From contig NW_026516694.1 of NCBI RefSeq assembly GCF_025766255.1, positions 62,001-126,000 on the forward strand: 64,000 nucleotides of DNA, in the 5' to 3' direction. Shown here piece after piece: positions 1 to 13,308 of the stretch (position 1 is its first letter; the number at the start of each line of letters is the position of its first letter). Origin of the DNA: Zychaea mexicana. Its lineage: Eukaryota; Mucoromycota; Mucoromycetes; Mucorales; Lichtheimiaceae. The translations under genes and the position numbers were made by a program. Below the pieces are notes generated by a model, which was not told where the DNA came from, did no database searches, and saw nothing but the letters and a program-made list of their open reading frames with translations.

Positions 1-621
1 GTTAAAACGCGGCAGGATGCGTTAATACAGCAGGTAGTCCTAGAGGGATGCACGATTCAAAGGTAAAAAATGGGTTTATTCATTTATTCTTTGGTTATTA
101 TTACTAGGATCTCGCTGCAGAACATTCGACAATGGCCTATCGCTCTCCAGAACTATACGATATTCAAAGAGGGACTGAGCTGGATGAAAAAGTGGATATA
201 TGGGTAAGAAGGAATTTTTGATAGCGCTTATATGTAAAGCAAACAGTAATGAGCTCATAAAATGTGGGTTCTCGTTTGTATGTCTACAGAGCCTCGGATG
301 TCTATTGTATGCTACTGCCTATGGTCAAAGTCCATTCGAGATGAATACACATGATGTGGGTGGATCAATGTCCCTGGCTGTATTGAATGGACAGTACAAG
401 TTTCCAGCACAAGGCGATCCATACAGTGATGGACTAAGAGAACTTATCAAATCCATGCTGGTAGTAAATCCGAAGGAACGGGCTGACATACAATCGGTAA
501 ATAACAATGATAGAAATCAATATATGTTGTAGTTTATGGCATAAACAGTATGTACTAACAATCTTTTGAATACTAGGTCATTGATGAAGTTGATAGGCTT
601 TTGGAATTTACTTCAGCTTGA
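1..621 (+). CDS. STK16/Env7-like Ser/Thr protein kinase, 3' end (partial)
   Basis: C-terminal half of a protein kinase whose 5' part lies outside the window. Spliced exons are 1-33, 108-203, 290-496 and 577-621. They join in phase and end at TGA 619-621. The joined product carries the kinase APE-type motif (YRSPELYD), subdomain IX (DIWSLGCLLY) and the short STK16-type ending 'IDEVDRLLEFTSA'. The stretch TRQDALIQQ-DLAAEH aligns with the activation loop of human STK16 (SRQALTLQ-DWAAQ), which also decided the first splice site: GT at 34 rather than at 63. The last intron has a clear branch point TACTAAC near 552. STK16/Env7 kinases are acylated, Golgi- or vacuole-associated and act in membrane traffic. 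That role is family knowledge; the N-terminal acylation site is not visible here. Confidence 0.85.
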
Positions 622-3603
622 TACTCCTTATACTCTTCCGCACATTCTCCTTACCCATTTGGCATATATGTAACCATCGCACCCTCTCCTTTTTGTTTCC
701 GTTTCCCAACATGCTACTAGTAGTTCCTCTCTCTCGCAACCTCAAATCCATTAGCATTCACTTAGACTCCATAAGTCTTGTTTTAGTTCATATTTTAGAA
801 TTAAGTACAGATTTTGCATATCATTTCGTATAATCTTATATTATTCTCCATTATTTTCTCTAAATCAATTTTTTTCTACTGAAAAGTACCAATGTGTGTG
901 CGTGTGTGCGCGCTGCTCATGCGTTACATGTTACGTGTCGATCGTTAACCAACTTTGCAAAACGATTTGCTTGTAAACCGTTTGGAATTGGTCATGCATC
1001 TGAAACGCCGAACTTTGGTCGTGTGATGTATGCAGGTAAATGTGTACTGCTGTTCATTGCTATAAACGTAACAGCGGAAATACACATAAAGATACAAGTG
1101 AGCGGATGTCCTTGACTAGACCGATTAAATGAAAAAAATCTGAGACTTTACAACAGAACTGAAAGGCTAGACCAACAAGTGAATACGACAAAGCTTTTAC
1201 TATGCATAAAGTTATAGTACAAGAATACATGCCATATTTCACTATCAACCGTGCTGTTCTTTGTCTGATATCATGCTTGCAATTCACCGACATTACCTGA
1301 GAGTGCCGAAAAGAGATAGTTTAAAGCGTGAGTATGTTGCCATGCAAAATTACAATAATAGCTACAAAGTTTATAATAAGGTACAGCTACTTTCATATAT
1401 CTATTATTTTTTTGTTCACGTATACTTGCATCGCAAAGCTGACTACCGCTATGATAGTTTAAAAAACGTATTTGTACATAGGTTACTCATTCATCAACAT
1501 GCTTGTCTAAAAAACACGTACAGTAAAATGTTTTCCCTTACTCCACTTCACCACCTCCTTATCTTAAATACAGCAGTGGTTGAGCGCACAGCAACAGATA
1601 AGAAGTTGAAAAACATGTGTTTCGTAGCACATCTAGTACTTAGCGAGCAAAACGCCCTATGCATGCGTTTTCATATGCTTGGATCTGGGAGAGCATTTAT
1701 ATCTGTTATATACTAGGCCAGTCCAAATGGAAAAAATTGCTAGCTCTAACACATAACGCCAACCATTTACTATTTGCTACCACTGATCCACTCCCCTTTA
1801 GGACCATGTCATTCTAGTTTTCGTAAAAAGCTTGCACATGACATGTAATATGATTATCCAACAATCGCGCGAATAGCAATCTATTGATAGAAGAATCCTG
1901 GTCTCCAAATGTAGCAACAAAAAGTGTTACTTTATTACTAAGTGTTACCTCTACTATAATTGGTCAAATGTATACGCAGAGAAGGAAAAGTGTTTACGAT
2001 GGTGACAACGGCGGGTTGTGGCTATCACTTATCATCAAACACGACAACTTCTATATCAATATAAGCGTATAGAGAAGATTACACACACAATACCGGTGTT
2101 GACGCTAATAATCTTTGTTTTTAACAACAAGCTATCAATACAACAACCTGTAACATCGTGTAGGACAAGCACAGCATGTTTTTGTCAAACGCTCTCTTTA
2201 TGCAGGTTGTACTGCATCTTCTCAAAAGGCGCAGCCTATTCCCCTTTGCCCTTAATGTTTTTTCTAGCTGTACTGTACACGTGGTGTGTACGTAGGCTTG
2301 GCTATTTATTTCTGCTGTGCCTGCTTTTTTACATTTTCAAAGCCCTAACTTGCGGATCCATGAGTATGTGTGCAACCTTGGACATAGAATGTTTTGTGTT
2401 CTTTTTGAGATGCATACTATCGTGTAGTAACTAGCAAGTAATGTATATTACGTGTGTACACATCAGTGAAAAAATGAGTCTCGATCTTGCTCCAATACAT
2501 AGATACGCTAGTAGCTCGATCGTGTGCACTATTACCGGTAGGGGAGAGGAGGTGAGTCAGCAGGTCATAGACGCCAAGAGCACAGGGTCACTGTCATCAG
2601 GTTATAGATGACAGTAGCACTTTATAAGCATATGCCGTTTCAGGCTTGTAGCAATTTCCTACTGTATTTATGCTTTTATACTTCATTTGATAATTTGTCA
2701 ATACAAGTTTATACTCTGGTGAGAATTGATGCTGAGTAGTGAAAAACATTGGAAAAACTAGGTAATAGTAATGAGCTTAAGATCAGGATTGTAATTTATT
2801 CACCTACAGTTTTTGAACACATGCTTCTATCTTTGACGACAAGGTGAAAATGATACGTTACCTAGCGCCGCAAGCGCTTACCTTATACTGCAACGAACGA
2901 GGCGTTAAATACCCCGCAGGTTAACTATAGGTCCGTCCGTTGAATACAAAGCGGCGAACCACCCGATGCTAATTAGAAAATAATCAACAGCCATTATACA
3001 GATAAACTTAGATTTTTGTTCATTTGAGCAAGAACTGCATCATCAATCCTGAATCTCAAGTCAGAGCGGAAGGCATGCATCAGATAAAATGCGCGTGTCT
3101 GTTGAAAACTTACTCATCCTAAAAACGACAGTTACGATTCTCTTTTGCTCTCCCAAGTGGGCGCCGATGAGCCGTGCGAGAAAATGCGACGTTACACGAC
3201 GAAGCACTTTTGGGTACTTTTTCTCTGGGTACCTTTTACCTTGAGGTGACGCAATCGAATATAGCTCATTATTGGATATAGGATAATATTATGCTTAATT
3301 AGATGCTTAGAAACGTATTGAGTGTAGAAGGGGGACAATGAAGTACCGACTACATCTACAAGTAAATGACGATGATGGCGCGTTTTCCAGGCTACATAAA
3401 AATAGGGGGATGGTATAGGGAAGAAAGAGCACAAAAAGTGTCGAGCTTTAAAATTCTACGCCATTTTGATTAATTAGGAATCACTCGTGTGATGCAGTTC
3501 GTTGAGAAAAAAAAGTAACACGTTCGCTTTATAAATACTGGTGATCGGCCCTTTCCCAAACTGTTCTGTTGTTTGCATTGTACATTTCTTTTTAAACACC
3601 AAC
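622..3603. other. Gene-poor intergenic stretch (about 3 kb)
   Basis: No conserved protein, RNA gene or repeat was recognised. Open frames of up to about 150 codons (around 1261-1716 and 2018-2434) begin at non-ATG codons and have AT-driven composition with no domain-like pattern. The last few hundred bases should hold the promoter of the Sel1-repeat gene. Confidence 0.5.
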
Positions 3604-6600
3604 ATGGGTGCAAACCACAGTAAAGTCAAACATCGTCGAAGTAGTAATAACAAAGCACGTCATATACCGCCAACAGTATCTGCAACATCCCTAACCTCAG
3701 CAGCACCATCATCATCATCGCCACAGCCGCAGCCGCAGCCACCACGACCATTACGATCGCAGCAGTTACAACAACAGCGCCAGCAAGTTCAACAAAACCA
3801 TCACACTTACCACAATGACCATCCACCAACACAACCATCTGGCACAGAACAGCAGCAACAGCTACATCATCGGTCCCCATACAGCAGTCATCGACCATCC
3901 TCGTCATCAATATCTCAGCCGGTGCTTATAGAAGATGACGACGAAAGTACCTATGAACGACGCTTGTCCATCGACTTTTACTCAAGCGACACAATAAATT
4001 CCGCCATACTGATCAAAAGCCATATTATGGAAGAAAGTCGCTTACACGACGATCGACTACCCAGTGATCCCCCAGAATACGTTCCGCCCACACTCTCATC
4101 AACATCATCGACGACTTCCATTGCTACCACCTCTATGTTCTCCACCGCCTCCTCACCATCATCCATGTCCTCTGTTTCTTCAATACACTCGAAATTTGCC
4201 CCACCTGCACAATCACCAGCCTTGATCCGTGTTCTTCAGAAACAACGGCAGACAAGTACAACCAATCTTAGTCAAACTGCCTCAAGCGATAAGGTTTCAA
4301 TAGAGTCAGCATCCAGACCTGCTATTTCGGGAAGCAGCGACATTAACAGCCTCGTGACAAGCGCCAATGATGACTCTACACTTGTTTCACAAACCAGCAC
4401 CATCACCGATGAACAAAAGTACCGCGACTTAGAGAATCTGGCGCTGCGGGAACACATCGAAGCGTTCTATCCCTATGCAGTTTATCAGTACTACGGCAAG
4501 ACACCGAGTCGAAAACCACACTACGGCAAGGCTTTCAGATATTTTCAGGCTGCTGCTAAGGCAAACAAAAGTTTGCTCGAGCATCAACCCAATCATCCGC
4601 AGCGTCAACAAATCCTCGGCATTATATCTAGCTCGCTCTATTGTATCGGTGATATGCTTGCCAATGGCAAAGGTGTTTCTGTGGATGCAATTAAATCATT
4701 AAGACTTTTTAACGCAGCAGCCAAAAACCGCTATGCGCCAGCTGAATATATGGTCGGATACTATTATCAGCACGGCAAGGCAGGTTTAACCAAGAATATC
4801 CAAGCTGCCTACAAATGGTATAGCTTAGCTGCAGAGCAAGGTTATGCAAAAGCTCAAGCTGCATATGGTGCTCTACTTTTGGAACAGCTTGAAAACAATG
4901 TGGATAATGATCGACCACAGAAAGTACCAGTTCAACAAGCATTAAATTTCCTCCATTCCGCAGCCGAGCAGGTAAAAATACGAATATTATTCAACTTGTT
5001 CTATAATAACTTCTCTATTTCCACTGCTAAAATATATCCAACTTAATAAGAACAACGCCGAAGCACTGTTACAACTGGGGTTGCTTTATGAGGAAGGTCG
5101 ACATGTGCACAAGAGCCTGCATAAAGCATTCGATTTATACGAACGATTCCTTGACAGCGCAGACAACGGCAGATATGGTGCCACGCATTACATGATGGGC
5201 GTCAACTATCGACATGGCAGTGACGACTTGAAGCGCAGCGACGAACTAGCACTGAAGCATTTCCATCTATCAGCTGAATCCGGGTTCGCACAAGCACAAC
5301 GTGTTCTTGGCAATTTGTACGCTGACGGCATCGGCGTAGAAAAAGACGATTCGGAGGCGCATCGCCTTTTTCAAAAAGCTGCGGCACAAGGCGACCTGTT
5401 GGCAATATGTTGGCTCGGCAAACAGTTTGAATACGGACGAGGGTGCATAAAAAATACTCAGAGAGCAATAGGCTGTTACGAAACAGTCGCACGACAACCT
5501 CAAACTTTGCCGCTTCATTGCGTTCCAGCGCAACTCGCACTTGCAATGTTGCTCGACAGTACTGGTCGTCGTTCAGAAGCTCTTGAATGGTTCCAAAAGG
5601 TTGCCGCAAGTGGCGATTTTAAGAAAGCTATCATCTCACGAGAACTCGAATCCATGTTTATGCATAAACTAGCGCTTTATCGTAATACCGCTCGCCTGCA
5701 TATTGCCATGTACCAGCTCCATGGCGTTGGTTCTCTACAGCGTGATCCTGCTGCTGCATTTAATTTACTACGTAATTTGGCGGATACCGAAGACTTTGCC
5801 GATGCACACTATCGAACAGCACGTGCGTTCCAGAAAGGTATTCCAGGTGTCGTCGAACGTAATCTTAAGCTTGCACACGAATACTTTCGCAAGGCAGCGG
5901 ATCTGGGCCATGTACTCAGCCAATTCCATGCAGCGGATATGCTTTCCAACGGATTCACTTATACAGACGAGCAAGGAGTGACCGTATCTGTTAAGGACAG
6001 AGAACAGGCTTACTATCTTTACGCCGGTGCTGCAGCTAAAGGACATGAGCTGTCTCAAGCTTGCGAGGCTGTCTATTACGTTGAAGGTTTGGCACCTGTG
6101 TATCGCGATTTGACACGAGCGGAGGAATTGCTACGTAGTGCCGCTACTCGAGGTTTACCCGAAGCCATGGTGACTCTGGCTAGAATGCTTGTTACTAGTG
6201 TGGATACCGTTGCTGAGGCGCATATGTGGTTACTCAAGGCCGAATCCAAGGACGATACGAGCGCGTTGCGCGAACTTGCCGCAGCTTACGAGATGGATCT
6301 TCTTCCTGTTGCGCCAGGAAAGACGAATTTCCAGGAAGGGTACGAACGACTCGAAAAGGCAGCGTCCATGGATGATCCAAGGGCCTGGTTTAAACTCGCA
6401 CAATATCATGAAAAGGGCTGGTTTGTGGAGCCATGCATCGAAAATCAATATGAATGCTTGAAAAAATCCGAGGATTTGGGCTATGACAGGTAACATAATC
6501 CGATGCTGCGCATTTCTTTTTGTTTCTCTTACGCTGACTTGCTTTTGATCTATGTTATTACAGAGCAAGCTTTGCGATCGCCGTTTTACTTGAAAGCCAG

Positions 6601-9193
6601 GCCGAACGCGATCTCGCTTTCTTGCAGTACAGCACCATTGTTGAGAGGCACAATCTCTCCTCTCAGTATGGCTGGCACGCACGATTAAACAGTTGCCGGC
6701 TCGTTGTATTACACAATCTGCGAGATAGCAAAGAGCAAAGTACCACCTATATGATGCTACAAGAAATGGTCAAACACGGTGATTTAGGAGAGAAGGTCAT
6801 TGAGCCTCTTGAGTTACTAGGTTAGAAGGGTTTTTTTAAAGCAAAAGGAACAATAGAAGCTTTGCTATACCCGTCATTACTCACCATGATATGTTTTTCA
6901 ATATAGGCGTCTGTTGCGAACATGGCATTGGAACTTTTTGTGATTCTATACAGGCAACAGTTTGGTACCGTAGGGCTGTCAACATCCAGGTTACAAGCTC
7001 CATACATTGGGCCCAAGATAGAACACGATCCAGACTCGCAAAGCTCCTCATCGATCAAGGTGCACACGCTGAAGCTCTGCAACATTTACAGCAGCTGCAG
7101 CCTCGCCTCGATCGAATGATGGGTAATCAGGATTCGTCCGAAACAGTCATGCAGGCCAGAGAAGCACGATACTATCTTGGTAATATTCTTGTGAATATAA
7201 AAAACGCGAAGGCACAGGAGAAGCTTATTTCTGTTCTTAATAGGCTACTTGCTTTTACATGGCAAAGGAATCAAAAAGAACGAGCAGGAGGCTAAAATAT
7301 GGCTCACAGTAGCCGCTGATCAAGGCCATGGGGATGCTGCCTACGAGCTAGGCCTTTTGGCTGTCCAAGAGGCAAGATATGAAGAAGCAAGACGACGTTT
7401 CGACCAAGGTGTTACAAGCGGTCATCGCGGAAGCATGCGAGAGCTAGCCATGTTATTTTGCCGTGAACAGCAAAGCGACAGTTTCGATTACGATGAAGAC
7501 GATATTTCCCAATGGGATACCTCCCAAATCCGATACTTACTGGAGGACGCCGAGAGCGGAGGAGACGTCGAAGCATTGGTTCAAATCGGCTTATTGCACG
7601 AAAGTGGCTTTGGAAGTGCGTTCTCAAAGGACCTCGGCATTGCCCTCGAATTCTACACCAAAGCATTTAACTGCGGTCACAGCGCGGCAGCCGTTTATAA
7701 AGGGGAGATCTATAATTCGTTGGGTAGATATATCGATGCTATGGTGTGGTTCAACAAACAACCTACCCATTGGATTGCACGTTTCCGCTTGGCAACCTAT
7801 CGCATCCTTGACGTAGGCGAGCTTGGACAGGACAAGCAACAAGGTTTCGATAATTTGCGCACCGTCGTAGAATCAACCACTGCGCCCTCAACACTCCATG
7901 ATCGAAAAATCTGGTGCTCAGCATGCGTCTTTCTCGGTAGCTGCTACCAGCGCGGTGAAGGCATGGAGCAGGACATTGAAAAAGCAATTTATTGGTATAT
8001 GCATGGTGCCGATCTGGAAAGAGTCAAGTATACCGAGGCTATGCTCCATCTGGGTGATTTGTACAACGAGCTCGGGGAAGAAACCAATGCATTGCAGTGG
8101 TTCCATGAAGCTGCCGCCCGGAAGAATATGAGGGCCCAGTTTCAAATGGGTCTGTTCCACAAAAATGGATTTGCAAGGCTGGAACCCAATCCTGCTGCTG
8201 CTGCGCGCTATTTTACAACAGCTAAAAACCAAGGACACGGTGAAGCAGCATACGAGCTGGCTCTTATCTACTGGGAGCAAGGCAACTATGAAGCAGGCTG
8301 GGATTACTACAAGCTCGCTGCAGAAGAGCACCAAATTGCTATCGCGTTGCGCGAGATCGGCTACATTTACCATCGAGGTTTCTCGGGAAAGGATCGGAGC
8401 TCAAACGAGCCTTTCCTTATTGTCCAGAATCGCAAATTGGCCTTCTCGTACTTTTGTCGAGCAGCTGAATTTAACGACAGCATGTCCATCGCAATGGTTG
8501 GATCATATTACCAGGAAGGATATCAGCCATACTCTGGCGACAGCATGGAATTCGCCCTCGCGTGTTACGAAAAAGCGTATCAAAATCCGCAGAGCCAGAA
8601 CCGTCCCATTCTCCAGCTAGTGATTGGCAGGCTCATCCATATCATGGCGAACGAGTGTGCCGACTTGGATCAAGCACGAGAACTTCACCTGCAAGCTTAT
8701 GCCTGGTTTGATAAGGCTGTTCGTGAACCCACAGGAGTGCAAACAAGCTATGCCCAGATGATGGTGGCTTTGTATCATCTACATGGATGGCATCCTTCGA
8801 AACACCATCCCGAACTTGGTTTCCAGGAACTGCTAGAGATAGAGACAGAAGGTGAAATTGAAGTTTTTAAGGAGGTCTCTCAACACATTGCTCGATGTTA
8901 CGAGGACGGACACGGTGTACAGCAAGACTACAGTAAAGCCTTGGTTTATTGGAAACGACTCGTAGAATTGGGTGATGAACAAGCGCTTCAATGCGTCGTG
9001 GAATATTACCGTAATCATCGTGCCACGGATGCCGATCTGGAAAGCGCCCAGCGATCTTTTGAAGCAGCAAAAGGTACCCTATCATTTTGTTCATTTTTCC
9101 TTGGAGATAGTAGTAGGGTGTATAAGGCTAACTATAATGAAAATAGAAATCGAAGCAAACACAACATTATCCGGCTCGAGCTACGGTCGTTGA
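3604..9193 (+). CDS. Giant Sel1-like repeat (TPR-related) protein with N-myristoylation signal
   Basis: Six exons (3604-4971, 5051-6489, 6564-6820, 6907-7179, 7244-9073, 9147-9193) join in phase to 1,738 codons, giving 1,737 residues. I chose ATG 3604 over the upstream in-frame GTG because it yields MGANHSK, a textbook N-myristoylation signal (Gly2, Ser6, Lys7). Residues 1 to about 280 are Ser/Gln/Pro-rich and disordered. From about 280 to the end the protein is a solenoid of Sel1-type repeats, with units such as 'AAEQGYAKAQAAYGALLLEQ' and 'GDLYNELGEETNALQWF' separated by repeat signatures (A..G...A...LG..Y..G.GV..D...A). Sel1 proteins are scaffolds (Hrd3, Skt5/Chs4), but this one has no signal peptide like Hrd3 and no C-terminal CaaX box like Chs4. 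A lipid-anchored scaffold at the cytosolic membrane face is an inference. Intron 1 ends in AAG. The last exon (only 47 nt) was chosen because CTAAC is a good branch point; reading through instead would end at 9210. Confidence 0.85.
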
Positions 9194-12132
9194 GATCTAT
9201 TGCTACTTAGTACTACTATACACCGCTTATACCAACCACTACAATAACATCAAAATTGTATACATGCTTATAATAATCTATTATTTTCTTCCTGTTTACT
9301 CTCCTCTTCATTCATCTTTACTATGTACTACTACTATTATATGTATTGTGCTCTATCATCTTGTATATTTGTACTCTTTTATTTGATTGCTTTAAGTTAT
9401 TTTCTTTTTCTTTTTTTTTGCATTATATATACATATATTCAATTCATTAATCGACAGCATATAATTTACGAACCTGATTTGGTTGTTCGCTACACAACAG
9501 ATGTATAAATATGCTTATAGTTAAAAAATATCATGCTAAAGTATGTTACATAGAAGCTACTAGGAAAACATTCCAAGGGCAAAGTATTGACATAGAAGAG
9601 AATGGCTTCATGCAAGAAAATGGTCTCGAATCGAAATAGAAAAGCAAACGATCATCAGCGATGAAATCTCCTCTCCGAACGCTGGGAGCATGTCAGATAG
9701 CTGTATAGTACTAGCATATCATCAATAACTGTGATAAGACCTAGGGAAGTCAGCTGCTGACCATGTCTGAGCCAGATAACCAACGAAGCTCAAACAATTC
9801 AATGAAGCATTACAGGTAGTGAAGAGCCGTCATGTCCTATCTAATGCATTATGATTCACGAGCATCACAGTCTAATGAATGGTATGGTTTATGGCGAGCG
9901 GGTTCCCGCCCGGCCAAATTAGCAGAGCCGTCTGGTAGCTTAGTGATAGCAAGCGAACAGCTTGACGATGCCTGCAAGTATGGACGAATTATCAATCATT
10001 AAAGGATTCTATGGGCTCTTATCACGTCAATATCTTATTTGTGTATTTGAACACACTTGATTTATCGGCATAAACGATAATTTTGTAGAAAAGGGAGGAA
10101 CAAGGGAGATAGCGGTCTATATCAGACATCATGTGCCGAGAATACAATATCCAAGCCAGAGTCACAGGTGATGATATTCGCTTTATTGGGGCAGGTATGA
10201 TACGATTTTTTTTGGCACTGGAATTGCCAGTTCAGTTATCTGTCACTTATGTTTTCTTTTTCAAAAACACATTACCTTCAGTCCCTAATAGCGACAGTAA
10301 ACGGCGGATTCAACGGGAGAGGAGTACCCCTGGGCATGGGACATACTGCCTGTCCAAAAACACCTTCAGTTGAATAACTGTTCATCGTAAGCGTTAAATT
10401 GGACTGGGACAGTTCTATAAAGCGATACAATCCGTACAAGCGGACATTATAGAAATCTGCAAATGGCGCTTTTCTGTAATGCCACCAATTATTTCAAGTA
10501 GTTTCAATCTTCGATCTATAGAATACGATACATCTTCAAGCAAACATAGCCTTTAAACACACGGGAAGTGATTATTCTTGCAGGCTCATGATGAAGTAGT
10601 ACGACGTAGCCCTAGTAGTACATAGCTATGATTAGTTGCTGATAAGCTGCACACCTACCAGAATTTCGGCCGTATAATCTTGTTTGCATGGATCGACAGT
10701 AAAGAAGGTGATCGAGCATGTGTTTAAATTCGAAGGAGAACTGTGTAGACATGGGAGTACTCGTGCTTGGACTCATTTATCTCACCAGAAACGTACGTAC
10801 TCATGATTTTATATTTCAGTACTGTAGGATGGTATCTGGCTCCAAATTTGTCAAGGACACATCAACTTTCTCGTACGATTGGCTACAGTACTTTTCTTTC
10901 GAGTGGCCTTGAAGTCAGTTTAAAAAGCACCCTTTTAAAAGCAGGAAAACGGCACTTGCGACTATCACCTTTACCCGAAATTCAAATGATTTTTTTGAGA
11001 ATGTTTTCAGCCTAGCCAGCTCAATCAACTATACATGTGTCGTTTGAGCTCCATACCCATCATTGAAGAAATTTTTGAAGTTGTAACTACGAGGAATAAG
11101 AAAGGCATTATCACATGGTCAGTGATTGGCTGCTCTTTCGAATCCTCGATGTCATCCACGTTGCCGTTGGTTGATAGAACGTGTAACCAAATGGTAAGTC
11201 TATCACTCTTACATATGACAAAGTTTTCTCAAGAGGTGCGCGGGATACTTACATTTGATTTTACACTTGTCGAATAGCTCCATGATCAAGCTTCGTACAA
11301 CGTTGATCTGTTCGTGCAGTAGCCGCTTTTCTGAATCTTCCGGTGCTTGCTTTGAACTGCGGTATATAAGAAAACCCCTCAAATGTATGTATGTTGTTGA
11401 TTACTTTTTGTAAGTATCCCTCGAAAACTTTGTGCAAAGACTCTTCTTACGATTGGTAGGGATATTTAAAATGAAATATGCTTTCGTTGCTCATTCGAGC
11501 ATTTCCCTAATTATTCTTCGGAGCTTATCAAAGCTTGGCAGAGTTACAAATGCTCGAATAAACAACTCAAGATATTATGTCATTTAGGATGGGGTAGTAG
11601 GATCCCCGAGATACCGACAATATCATTGCTAGCTAGTAATGGTTGCAAACCCAGAAGTCCTGTCAATGGTAATAAATCAACTTCGCCATGATATTCTCAC
11701 AATGTTCAAGATATAGGTTGCTGTGATTTTTCAGCTCACTGCTTCAAAGTTTGCTTTAATTGGAGTCCGAAGAATACCGTATTTTTTTGATAATGATGAG
11801 CTGGGATATGTTGTTAATGAGTAGGGCGAATATGAGCCCATGTATTATATCATTGACAGAACTTCTTTTACTACTGTAGTATAAACAATGTTGGGGATCA
11901 GTCTTTACACCAAAATGAATAACGATGATCCTATGAGGGAAGAAAGAAGATGAATGAAAGGTAGAAAACAAAGAAGAGGGAAAGAGAAACAAAATGAAGG
12001 TAATGGTAACGAGCCACACATGTATTTGTGCTCATTATATATAAATTATAAAAGGGAAGGAAAATGCGATCTTCTTGTAATAAACAGGGCGTCCTTTTAT
12101 AAATATCGTTGTTCCAAACACGCACACACGCT
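9194..12132. other. Gene-poor intergenic stretch with weak coding-like fragments
   Basis: AT-rich region without a recognised gene. A short frame at 10131-10195 (MCREYNIQARVTGDD...) is followed by a plausible GT..AG intron and a second frame ending at 10373. I could not match it to a family. Frames at 10718-11015 are similarly unconvincing. Confidence 0.4.
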
Positions 12133-13308
12133 CTATATTCTTGGAGGCTGTTGCTGCTGCATCTGTGGTGTAGCTTGCGGTTGTTGATGTTGTACTGGTT
12201 CTTGTGCATGCAAATCAGCCAAATCAGGCTTGTAATAACCGACGTTTGCTTGCTGCATGTATGCAGGATCCTGACCATACATACCAGCAGCTGCAGTAAC
12301 TGGCTGCTGATGCTGCTGCTCATAGTAATAACCGGAATTATCGTAATAGCCAGCTGTACCTGCCCCCATATCCTGGTGTTCAGGATAATAATAACCCTGC
12401 TGTTGTTGCTGGGCCATCATGTCCTGCTGATAATATCCAGATGGATGGCCATCATAGTAAGTGCCTTGATCATTGAGACGCGGAACAGTGGGTGAACGCT
12501 GAATATTGCTGTGGGCGACGGCAGGCGAAGCTGAAGCTGCAACAGCAGCTCCCATGACAGGTGTTGAGGGCGAACGATGGTGGGGATAGTCGGTATCAGA
12601 CATGCCAAAGTCCTCGTAACCTGCTTTGTTGGGCTTATTGCTTCGACGAGTACATCCGCCACGACGATTCAACCATGTAATGATACCGCCGAGAAGAGCC
12701 ACGCCCACTAATTTTATAGGGAGTGCGAGCGTGTGAGCAATAATGTACTACTGTGTCACATAATTAAATATTGAAGACGTACCAACACCACCAACGACAG
12801 CGCCAGCAATGGTGCCAATTGGAGCGCCGTCATCGTCGCCATCCGTGTTGGAATCACTTGATGAAGTAGGCGTCGACGTACCATCGGTACTTTGCGATGT
12901 ATTGTTGTCGTCACTCGCAGTTGGATCAGCACTATCAGTTTTATCATCGTTGGAATCACTGGTTGGTTTTGGGTCTGATTCAGATGTCTTTTTGTCATCG
13001 TTGTCACTAGATGCTGCTGGTTTATCTGTTGCCGAGTTTGCTGGAGCTTTAGAAGTTTCGGCTGGTTTTTCTTCCGAGGTGGGTTCTGGCGAGTCGGATG
13101 TAGCTGCTGGAGGGTCGTTCGATGTAGCAGGTTCTTTGGAAGGTTCAGGTTGTGGTGCTTCTGATGTGACAGCAGGAGGGTCTGCTGATGGCTCAGCATC
13201 GGCTCCGCCACCGCCCGATGCGTCGGCCTCCTGCGGCCTAACCACAGTGGCAATTTGCAGGAGAATTAGGACGACGATGATCCAAGTGGTTGATGAAAAG
13301 AGGCGCAT
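12133..13308 (-). CDS. Single-pass cell-surface protein, Mid2/SKG6-type architecture
   Basis: Two exons (13308-12783, 12707-12133) join through a 75-nt intron to 366 residues. Residues 1-25 form a signal peptide (MRLFSS..IIVVLILL..). Residues 26 to about 160 are an extracellular stalk of Ser, Thr, Pro, Asp and Glu, as expected for heavy O-mannosylation. A Gly/Val/Ala-rich membrane helix follows at about 164-188 (GTIAGAVVGGVVGVALLGG) and ends in NRRGG. The intron splits this helix. The cytoplasmic tail (about 190-366) is unusual, rich in Tyr, Gln, Pro and Met (GYYYPEHQDMG, QQPQATPQMQQQQ). The layout matches fungal wall-stress sensors and SKG6-domain proteins. Sequence identity to a named protein cannot be judged, so a sensor role is an inference from architecture. 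Confidence 0.75.

Noticed and set aside
1261..1716. 151-codon plus-strand frame in the 0.6-3.6 kb stretch
   Set aside because: Starts at TTG, AT-rich composition, no domain-like pattern and no plausible splice partners.
9074..9210. Read-through C-terminus of the Sel1 protein to the stop at 9210
   Set aside because: A standard GT..AG intron (9074-9146) with a CTAAC branch point gives a more natural short last exon; read-through remains possible.
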